A stretch of 64,000 nt of DNA, from NCBI GenBank assembly GCA_051880375.1, contig JBJENV010000004.1:1-64000 (forward strand). The letters run 5' to 3'. Position numbers and translations under genes: made by a program. Positions 25,711 to 32,855 of this stretch are shown here, one piece after another; within the stretch, counting starts at the first letter, position 1, and every line of letters starts with the position of its first letter. The stretch comes from SIG299 sp051880375. GTDB lineage: Bacteria; Bacillota; Clostridia; Lachnospirales; Lachnospiraceae. The notes beneath the pieces were generated by a model. The model had not been told where the DNA came from, did not search any database, and worked only from the letters and a program-made list of their open reading frames with translations.

Positions 25711-27754
25711 TCCGATACACCACCTCTCCGCAAATTGCGCTGATAAATTCAATCACCTGTGCCCACAGAATATAAACAATAAAAATGAGCAGTGCCATAA
25801 TCAGTACGGTAAAGAACGTAAGGCCGATGACCTTGGCAGTCTCTTTTACCGTGTAGTTGTTGACTTCCTTGACCGCAAGCACTAAAAGCACGGCACACCA
25901 GCCGTAAATGAGCAGATATAAAAAGGTAATCAGGAACTGTTCGTTGTCCGTCAATACGTGAGACAGTACAAACACAATCGGAATCAGCGTGATGTACGGT
26001 GTCAGGGAATAAACAAACGAGCAGTAAATTTTCTTTACGGTTCCCTCGCCGTCGTTAATCGTACATACCAGATAATTACACAGGGTAACGCCGATGAGTA
26101 CAAGGAGGACCGAACCGATGTCACTGAAGATTTCATATCTTCCCTCTGCCACGGTCTTTTGTAAGAAGCCGCACAGATACTTGTTGATAATCCGCTCTGC
26201 GGTAAAGACAATGACAAGGAAATTCGCAGTCCATACCGAGTGCCTGCGCTCCCTTGCAATGCCGTAGCAGCCGTCAATCGGATGCCGCATAAAGTACCAG
26301 GCAAACTTAAGGTCACGAATGCGCTTCTTTTCCGAAAGCCTTGCATTCAGACGGTGCAGCGGTGCCAGAATATGCTTTCTTTTATCCAGAAACCGGATGA
26401 GCTTACTTACCGCCCAGAGCGCCACCAGTATCCAGATGAACGGCACGAGGATTCGCTTCAATGCAAGGTTCCGGATTTCCCAGGTAGCATCGGAATAGCC
26501 CTCGTAGTCCTTCGCAAGCTTTGCGTATTTCTGCGCCATGACATAATTCTCTTCCTGGAAGTAAGCTCGCCCCATCGCCTTGTTTGCATAGTCAAACATA
26601 CTGTTCATTTTTAAGACTTCTTCGAGCGGAGCTTTGCTTTCCGTATATCGTCCTTTTGCGTAGAGGTTCAGTGCCTCGTGCAGAAGGTCGGTGAATTCCG
26701 TCGGTTCAAACACCTGAATCTGGCATTTGTCCGTATCCAGTATGTAAATCCGGTCGGAGGTATCTACGCCAATCGCACTGATTAACGTACAAAGACCGAC
26801 TCTCTGTGTTCCGTCATCCGCACCGCCGAAGACATACAGGATTTCCCCTTCGTTACTGAATTCGTATATGTACCCCTTCTGGGAAACCATAAAAACATTG
26901 TCATGGTTTCCTGCCGCCACCGCTGCCGGGATTTCATCATAAGCATCCGGACTGATGATATTGTTTCCGGCGATATTGAGGCGTTTTAATGTGTCGTACT
27001 CCTCGCCTCTCGTCACCGTATAAATCAACCCCTTATGGTCAATACAGAGGTTATCCGGTGTCGAAGGAAGATTGGATACCATTTTTGCCCTCTGCTCCTT
27101 CGTTAAAATCATACGATAAATAATTGTCTTTAACGAGCGGGAAGCTGCATTCGTACCGAAGTAGCCAAGGAAGGTTCCTCCGTCGGTCGGAGAAATTTCC
27201 ACGATACCGTTGGTATTGGATTCACAGATGACGTACATGATGCCCGCATCGTTCACCGTAATCTTAATCGGCAGGAACGAAAGTGCGTTTCCGTATAATG
27301 GGCTGTCCGGCTTCCCGTACTGGTTGAGCAGGACACCGTTTTCGTCAAACTCAAAGACCCGTTCCGCATCACGGTCTGCCACGTAAATGTGCTTGTTCTT
27401 TGTAACGTAGACACCCTTCGGCGTCTTTAAGATGCCCTCGCCGATGATTTTAATTAAATTGCCCTCCAAATCACCGACCACGATTCTGCTGTTTCCGGTA
27501 TCGGCAATGTAAATCTCGCCGTCCCCGGTCAGGCACAAATCATTCGGAGACTTCAGTGCCTCCTCGTCAAACTTTGTAATGGTCTTATAAGGCAGATACG
27601 CGGTCTGCGTCTGCGTGATGTTGCCGTAGCCGTCAAACGTATAGGTCTTATACGGGGCTTCTTCTGCAAATACCGTTGCCACATTGCCGGTAAGTAACAG
27701 GAAGGCCATCAGGCATAAGGCTGTTCTTTTTAAGGTTTTGCTATACTTTTTCAT
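25700..27754 (-). CDS. NHL-repeat beta-propeller / TPR / YIP1-type membrane protein
   Basis: A 684-residue protein with an unusual domain order. After a signal peptide (cleavage near VFA-EEAP), residues ~60-345 hold NHL repeats (SPNDLCLTGDGEIYIADTGN, then TPKGVYVTKNKHIYVADRD) forming an extracellular beta-propeller. Residues ~355-425 look like TPR helices (YAKGRYTESKAPLEEVLKM). One membrane segment (VPFIWILVALWAV) and a cytoplasmic stretch follow, then a five-helix YIP1-like membrane domain. It sits between the first permease pair and the DUF5696-type gene, so it probably works with the importer, perhaps as a surface docking platform; that role is inference. Its stop overlaps the next start. 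Confidence 0.75.
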   Translation of the reverse strand: MKKYSKTLKRTALCLMAFLLLTGNVATVFAEEAPYKTYTFDGYGNITQTQTAYLPYKTITKFDEEALKSPNDLCLTGDGEIYIADTGNSRIVVGDLEGNLIKIIGEGILKTPKGVYVTKNKHIYVADRDAERVFEFDENGVLLNQYGKPDSPLYGNALSFLPIKITVNDAGIMYVICESNTNGIVEISPTDGGTFLGYFGTNAASRSLKTIIYRMILTKEQRAKMVSNLPSTPDNLCIDHKGLIYTVTRGEEYDTLKRLNIAGNNIISPDAYDEIPAAVAAGNHDNVFMVSQKGYIYEFSNEGEILYVFGGADDGTQRVGLCTLISAIGVDTSDRIYILDTDKCQIQVFEPTEFTDLLHEALNLYAKGRYTESKAPLEEVLKMNSMFDYANKAMGRAYFQEENYVMAQKYAKLAKDYEGYSDATWEIRNLALKRILVPFIWILVALWAVSKLIRFLDKRKHILAPLHRLNARLSEKKRIRDLKFAWYFMRHPIDGCYGIARERRHSVWTANFLVIVFTAERIINKYLCGFLQKTVAEGRYEIFSDIGSVLLVLIGVTLCNYLVCTINDGEGTVKKIYCSFVYSLTPYITLIPIVFVLSHVLTDNEQFLITFLYLLIYGWCAVLLVLAVKEVNNYTVKETAKVIGLTFFTVLIMALLIFIVYILWAQVIEFISAICGEVVYRIGN

Positions 27755-27773
27755 ATACTACCCGCCTTTTCCT

Positions 27774-28643
27774 TTACTTAATTCCGGAGTGTGCCATCGT
27801 ATTCATGACATTTTTCTGTAAAATAATAAATAACAGCAGATTCGGTATAAACATAATCAGTGCCGCCGCTGCCGCCATACCCTGTCCGGCTACGGTGTTG
27901 TTTGCGTTTGCCAGCGTATTCATGTAAAACGTCAGCGTCTTCATGCCGTCGTCATTGACAAAGTAGCTGGATGTTTCCATGTTCGTCCACACCTGCTGGA
28001 ACACTAAGATGGCCGCCGTTGCGATTGCCGGCCGAATCATCGGAAGTATGATTTTTATGTACACCTTAAAATCGTTTGCGCCGTCGATGTAGGCTGCTTC
28101 CAGCAACGAATCCGGTACCTGATCGACAAACTGCTTCACAAGAAACAGTGCCACCGGCATGGCAAGCAGCGGAAGGATATGCGCCAGATAGTTGTCAACC
28201 AGTCCAATCCGGCTGATGACTAAGTATCTCGGAATCAGCACCGCGGTTCCGACGAACATGATGGCGGTCTGATTGATGTTCATGAGTGTGTTCTTGCCCT
28301 TGAACCGGATTTTGGAAAGTGCAAAGGCAGCGCACGTTGTAAATAACAGCGATAGGAAAATGGTTGCCACTGTAACAATCAGGCTGTTGAAGACATATCT
28401 GCTCATCGGAATGCCTGCCGTGCGACTTGCTTTTATGAGTGCCGTGAAGTTGTCAAGCGTAGGATTCCGAACGATAAAGGTCGGCGGGAACGCAAACAGC
28501 TCCTCCATCGGCTTAAACGCATGATTGATGATGAAGACAATCGGCAGCGCCATGAAAATGACAAGCGGCAGAATTGCTACGACAATCTTAATCTGACTCT
28601 TTTCAAATCGTTTCGGATTAATACGATGTCCTTTATATGCCAT
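27774..28643 (-). CDS. sugar ABC importer permease, MalG type (first pair)
   Basis: A 289-residue permease with six predicted membrane segments and the EAA loop EAAYIDGANDFKVYIKIILP. Length is normal. AAGGAGG stands before ATG 28643. It lies 12 bp after the MalF-type gene and 19 bp before the NHL/YIP1 gene. It differs clearly in sequence from the MalG at 21456, so the two pairs are not a recent duplication. Confidence 0.93.
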   Translation of the reverse strand: MAYKGHRINPKRFEKSQIKIVVAILPLVIFMALPIVFIINHAFKPMEELFAFPPTFIVRNPTLDNFTALIKASRTAGIPMSRYVFNSLIVTVATIFLSLLFTTCAAFALSKIRFKGKNTLMNINQTAIMFVGTAVLIPRYLVISRIGLVDNYLAHILPLLAMPVALFLVKQFVDQVPDSLLEAAYIDGANDFKVYIKIILPMIRPAIATAAILVFQQVWTNMETSSYFVNDDGMKTLTFYMNTLANANNTVAGQGMAAAAALIMFIPNLLLFIILQKNVMNTMAHSGIK

Positions 28644-28655
28644 GTCTCCACCTCC

Positions 28656-29570
28656 TTAATCGTTCTCTCCAAAGAGCCGGTTGGCTGCCTTGGAGAAGAT
28701 TTGTACAATTAACAGTAATACTACGGATAACGCTGCTGCATAACCCATTTCATAACGCAGGAAACCATAGTCTTCAATATGGTTTACGATTAACTGTGAA
28801 GCGTAGCCCGGAGACGGGTTACCGGTTAACATCGTAAACATCGTACCTGTCTGAAAGGCATTGACAATGCTCATAACCGCCGCAAACAGCATCTGCGGCT
28901 TCATGCTCGGAATCGTAATATAAATCATTTCCTGGAAGCGGTTTTTGATGCCGTCAATGGCGCCCGCTTCATAGAGAGATTCGTCCGTGTTTAAGATACC
29001 GGCAATCAGGGATAAAAAGCCGATACCCATACTCGACCATAAACCGATGATAATGACAATCGGCAGCAGGTATTTTGCATTGATGAGCCAGATGACCGGT
29101 TCCGTAATAATACCGAGCTTCATCAGCCAGCTGTTTAACAGTCCGGTCTGGTCACCGGAGAAGATGACCTTCCATACAACCGCCATGGCAACACCGGCAG
29201 TCATACTCGGCGAATAAAGAATCAATGCAAAAATCGTGCGGAGCCAGCTTGGCAGATTGCAGAGCGCCCATGCAAGAATGAACGATAAAATGTACCCGCC
29301 GACGCCGACAATCAGCGCATATGCCACGGTATTCGGCAGAACATACTGCATGAATACCTCATCATTGGTCAGTATCGTAATATAATTTAAGAAGCCCGCC
29401 CAGTCCGGGAACTCAATCGCATTAAAGTTGGTAAAGGATAATATGATTGCAAGCAGTACCGGAATGAGAATAAACACAAGGAACATCACTGCATAAGGCA
29501 GGATAAACAGATATCCGTTTTTGTTATTGGCTCGTTTCGCTATTTTATTTTTTCTTTGCTTTGCTTCCAT
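28656..29570 (-). CDS. sugar ABC importer permease, MalF type (first pair)
   Basis: A 304-residue permease with six predicted helices and the EAA loop YEAGAIDGIKNRFQEMIYITIP. Here the second alanine of EAA is replaced by glycine, which is tolerated in the family. It follows the giant solute-binding protein gene by 13 bp and precedes its MalG partner by 12 bp. Its basic N-terminus (KQRKNKIAKRANNK) fits the positive-inside rule. Confidence 0.93.
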   Translation of the reverse strand: MEAKQRKNKIAKRANNKNGYLFILPYAVMFLVFILIPVLLAIILSFTNFNAIEFPDWAGFLNYITILTNDEVFMQYVLPNTVAYALIVGVGGYILSFILAWALCNLPSWLRTIFALILYSPSMTAGVAMAVVWKVIFSGDQTGLLNSWLMKLGIITEPVIWLINAKYLLPIVIIIGLWSSMGIGFLSLIAGILNTDESLYEAGAIDGIKNRFQEMIYITIPSMKPQMLFAAVMSIVNAFQTGTMFTMLTGNPSPGYASQLIVNHIEDYGFLRYEMGYAAALSVVLLLIVQIFSKAANRLFGEND

Positions 29571-29583
29571 CTGTTCTCACCGC

Positions 29584-32553
29584 CTACTCTTCTCTGCCTA
29601 ACAGCCGTTTTACGCTGTCTAAGGTCGGCACCCGATATTCCTTCAGGGTCGTGCCGTTGCTGTCAATGAAACCGAATTCCTCTAACTTCCTGTCGATTTC
29701 ACGGTTAATCGTCTTTACTGCCTTGTCGATACGTCCCTGTGCAGTATCTCCGTTTACTACGATGTCATTAAAGGCATTGCTCATTTCACGCTCTAATAAA
29801 TAGGTACCCGGAACTCGAGGAACGTCGATGACATGCGTCATCTGCTCTACGATAATCTGCTTATCCTCACTGTCCCACGGAAGCTGCAGAAACGCATCCA
29901 GATTTGCGGTCGTCCACATATATTCGTCACCGTAGGTAATCTGCAGCGTCTGCCCGAATTCTGCCTGCGTTTTCGTCGAAGACCACCATCTGATAAATTC
30001 CCATGCCTTTGCTTCTCTTTCCGCATCAGATTTAAAGATAACCGAGCTTTCCGCATTTCCGCAGACGGTACGGTCGATGGTTCCGTCCTCCTTCTCCACG
30101 CCCGGGACAAGTGCAATTTCCCAGGAATTCTTCAGCTCCGGTGCCGCATTGGTCATCAGGTTATAGGTTCCGAAATCTGCCACACCAATCGGAATATCTC
30201 CGTTTCTTAAGTGCTGGTAGAAGTTGTCGATGTTAATCGGCATTTCATAAATCGTAAACAGCTCCGTCAGGTAGGTAAAGCCTTCAACTGCCTCTGCGGT
30301 TCCGAATGCCGTACCCTCCTGTGCCGTTTCAAAATACAGAGAACCGCCGTGCTGTGCAATGAGCGGCATCGTACCGTGGAAGTTTCTCATAAGAAGCATT
30401 CCGGATACCGGCTGATAATAATTTAAGCCTCTCATCTGTAATTCCGGCAGCATATCGATGACATCCTGCATGGTTTCCGGGACCTCAAGCCCCAGCTTAT
30501 CTAAAATGTCGGAGCGGTAATACAGCACCCAGAAGTTCATCGTTTCCGGCATCGAATAAATACTGTCGTTAATCGTTCCCGTCATAAACAGGCCCGGTTC
30601 ATATACAGATGCCACCTCTTTGAAATCTTCAAACTGCGTCATATCCACAAGTGCTCCGCGAATGGCAAGCTCATACGGAATCGTGTAGTTGATACCGGTT
30701 GCCACATCCGGCGCCTTGCCCGAGCTGTTGGCAAGGACAAGCTTGTACTGGTCCGGCATGATACTGATGTCTACTTCGATTCCGGTCTGCGGTGTGAAGT
30801 ATTCGTCTATCATTTTCTGCATAATCTGTACATACTGGCTGGAACGGTTCACCCATACCTGCAAATGCTCCGGATTCGTGTTGCTGGTCGAATATGCCTG
30901 GTCGGTAAAGGAGGAGATAAACCGGTTTATATTCATTCCGAGTGAGGCAAAAAAGCCCGGCTTTTTCGGAAGAGCGGCATCCTCCTGATAAATCCAGATG
31001 CGGTCAATGGCAATATCGTTCTTCATTAAATTATCTACCGTATTGGCCAGATGGCGGTTTGCACTCGATGCACTCGTGCAGAGTTCCGACACACGATACG
31101 GAATTTCATCCGGCTCCTCGGCAAGCGAAATCAGCTGCTTTGCCGCAATCGTCATGGAAGAAAGAATCGCAATGGACTTTTTCGTTCCTGCGTACTCGCG
31201 CACCGTTTCCTGCAGTGCATACAGTCTGTCTGCATAGCCGTAAAGCTTTTCTTCCAGATCCGGAATATACTTCGAAAGCTTTAAGTCACGGTATTTGTCG
31301 GCATTGGTGCCCGCAACCTTCGTAATCTCCAGTGCCAGGTCATTGACACCCGACATGATTTCATCCAGTCCCTCTAAAATCTGGCGGATTTCATCGTTTG
31401 TAATCGTAAAGGAAATGGTATGCCTGCCCTGTTCGAGATAAACGCTTAACCTGCTGCCCTCCCTGTCTGTTAACGTCACGGTTTTATACTTATTGGTATA
31501 GTCCATGGCGTAAGATTCAAATGCCGTATTCGGTATTTTGCCGTCAATGGCGATATCAAGAAAGACCGGAAAGTCATTGCGGTCCGACTGACGGTAGTTC
31601 ATTCCTATGTAATAATAACCGGATTCCGGGGCGGTAAACTCATAGCTCACTCTCTGCCCCGCCTCACTGAAGGATGCGGAATCAATCGTATTTAATACGG
31701 TATCGGTTACCTCATACGGGTCGAGGCTTGTATCATATTCCGCAACTGCATGAATGGAGGAATCATTGCGGTAGGTAAACTCTTCGCCCTGAAGCTCCAC
31801 GATTTGATTTCCTGTAGCAGTCACGGAGCCGGTATATTCCGCCAGCTGCTCCGGTGCGCAAAGCGTCACTGTGCCAAGCAGGAACTCCCCTTCACTGACG
31901 TTTAAGGTAATCTCATGGGTTCCCTTTGTCAGCTGAAGACCGAGTGCGTCGGCATAACGATAGCTACCGTCACCGAGCGCCTTGCTCTCCCAGCGGATGA
32001 GCTTATCCGGCACGGTAACAATCTCATTGTTGTAACGGTCATAGGATTTTTCTCCCTTGGAAATCCAGGTTGTTTCAAGCTTTAAGTTCCGGCATTCATA
32101 AAACGGATACTCACCGTCTACCTGAAGCGACATTCCTACCGGAAGTACAGAATCGTCATAGGACAGATAATCAAAAACCAGTTCATAAACGGCAGTCTGA
32201 GGTACCTCTATGGTGAAGGTAATGCTGTCATTTCTTTGCAGCCTTGTGACCGTGTCTGCCTTCTCATAGCCACGGGTGTCCGCCGTTACCTTTTCCGTGC
32301 TGCCAAGGAGTGTATCCGCTACCGAAAAGACAAGATCCGCTCCCGCATAGGGAGCTGCCGTATAGCCGGCGCTGACCTTCGTATAATTATTGGAAATCAT
32401 CTCGCTGACATATTCCTGATTTATGGAATACGTTGCCCCCGTGCCGCTTTCCGTTCCGGCAGCCGCTTTTACCGGAAGCATGGAAGCTCCTACACTGATG
32501 ACCATCGTAGAAAGCAATCCTAACGCTGTCATTCTTGCAAATTTCTTCTGCAT
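29584..32553 (-). CDS. giant solute-binding protein with N-terminal carbohydrate-binding-like modules
   Basis: A 989-residue secreted protein, about twice the usual size. The signal peptide ends near VKA-AAG with no lipobox, so it is not a lipoprotein. Residues ~90-250 and ~265-400 are two beta-sandwich modules of the CBM6/CBM35-like kind (segments RLQRNDSITFTIEVP and SYEFTAPESGYYYIGMNYR, each followed by a HxI(S/T)(F/L) strand). A helical stretch (~405-530) links them to a family-1 solute-binding domain (~560-960: SSGKAPDVATGINYTIPYE, YSMPETMNFWVLYYRSDIL, AWEFIRWW). GGAGG precedes ATG 32553 by 5 nt; an upstream ATG at 32565 lacks a site. It heads the operon behind the promoter at 32626-32654. 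Confidence 0.85.
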   Translation of the reverse strand: MQKKFARMTALGLLSTMVISVGASMLPVKAAAGTESGTGATYSINQEYVSEMISNNYTKVSAGYTAAPYAGADLVFSVADTLLGSTEKVTADTRGYEKADTVTRLQRNDSITFTIEVPQTAVYELVFDYLSYDDSVLPVGMSLQVDGEYPFYECRNLKLETTWISKGEKSYDRYNNEIVTVPDKLIRWESKALGDGSYRYADALGLQLTKGTHEITLNVSEGEFLLGTVTLCAPEQLAEYTGSVTATGNQIVELQGEEFTYRNDSSIHAVAEYDTSLDPYEVTDTVLNTIDSASFSEAGQRVSYEFTAPESGYYYIGMNYRQSDRNDFPVFLDIAIDGKIPNTAFESYAMDYTNKYKTVTLTDREGSRLSVYLEQGRHTISFTITNDEIRQILEGLDEIMSGVNDLALEITKVAGTNADKYRDLKLSKYIPDLEEKLYGYADRLYALQETVREYAGTKKSIAILSSMTIAAKQLISLAEEPDEIPYRVSELCTSASSANRHLANTVDNLMKNDIAIDRIWIYQEDAALPKKPGFFASLGMNINRFISSFTDQAYSTSNTNPEHLQVWVNRSSQYVQIMQKMIDEYFTPQTGIEVDISIMPDQYKLVLANSSGKAPDVATGINYTIPYELAIRGALVDMTQFEDFKEVASVYEPGLFMTGTINDSIYSMPETMNFWVLYYRSDILDKLGLEVPETMQDVIDMLPELQMRGLNYYQPVSGMLLMRNFHGTMPLIAQHGGSLYFETAQEGTAFGTAEAVEGFTYLTELFTIYEMPINIDNFYQHLRNGDIPIGVADFGTYNLMTNAAPELKNSWEIALVPGVEKEDGTIDRTVCGNAESSVIFKSDAEREAKAWEFIRWWSSTKTQAEFGQTLQITYGDEYMWTTANLDAFLQLPWDSEDKQIIVEQMTHVIDVPRVPGTYLLEREMSNAFNDIVVNGDTAQGRIDKAVKTINREIDRKLEEFGFIDSNGTTLKEYRVPTLDSVKRLLGREE

Positions 32554-32625
32554 GTCATCCTCCATTCTGCATTGTGTACCATTTAATTTTAATTTTCAGT
32601 TAAATACTTTAGTTATTTATATTAT

Positions 32626-32654
32626 AATTTACTCTCTATTGGTAAAAAAGTCAA
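32626..32654 (-). promoter_or_regulatory. promoter of the dual-importer operon
   Basis: On the minus strand TTGACT (32654-32649), 17 bp, TAAATT (32631-32626), 73 bp before the giant binding protein. It is divergent to the GH51 leader; the region 32554-32855 between the genes is AT-rich and holds this promoter and the leader structures listed separately. Confidence 0.6.
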
Positions 32655-32775
32655 TACTTGAAATCTATGTTTTTTGTGCTATTTTATAGTTAACGGTCGC
32701 TTTTTTTCCCGATTATTCTGTCATATCAAAAAGAATCTCACAAAAATGCGACCACAATTTTGTGCATTTTGTACA

Positions 32776-32855
32776 CAAGGAGGACAAATCTACCCACGTG
32801 GGTGCAAATTTTACTTCGTAAAATTGATTTTCCTCCGGAAAACAAGGAGGATTTT
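32776..32855 (+). promoter_or_regulatory. structured GH51 leader with sequestered ribosome site
   Basis: Three inverted repeats precede the GH51 start: the perfect palindrome ACCCACGTGGGT (32792-32803), the hairpin AATTTTAC-TTC-GTAAAATT (32807-32825), and TCCTCC (32831-32836) opposite GGAGGA (32846-32851), which contains the ribosome site. An identical ACAAGGAGGA also occurs upstream (about 32775-32784). TCCTCC could therefore pair with either copy, hiding or freeing the true ribosome site. Confidence 0.45.

Noticed and set aside
32695..32707. GGTCGCTTTTTTT shared with the GH3 promoter region at 50322 as a third LytTR site
   Set aside because: The match covers the T-run rather than the repeat core, no second copy lies 20-21 bp away, and the distance to the -10 is not 28 bp.
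32760..32855. Upstream extension of the GH51 reading frame as coding sequence
   Set aside because: It would place 32 nonsense residues before a perfect lipoprotein signal; AAGGAGG directly precedes ATG 32856.
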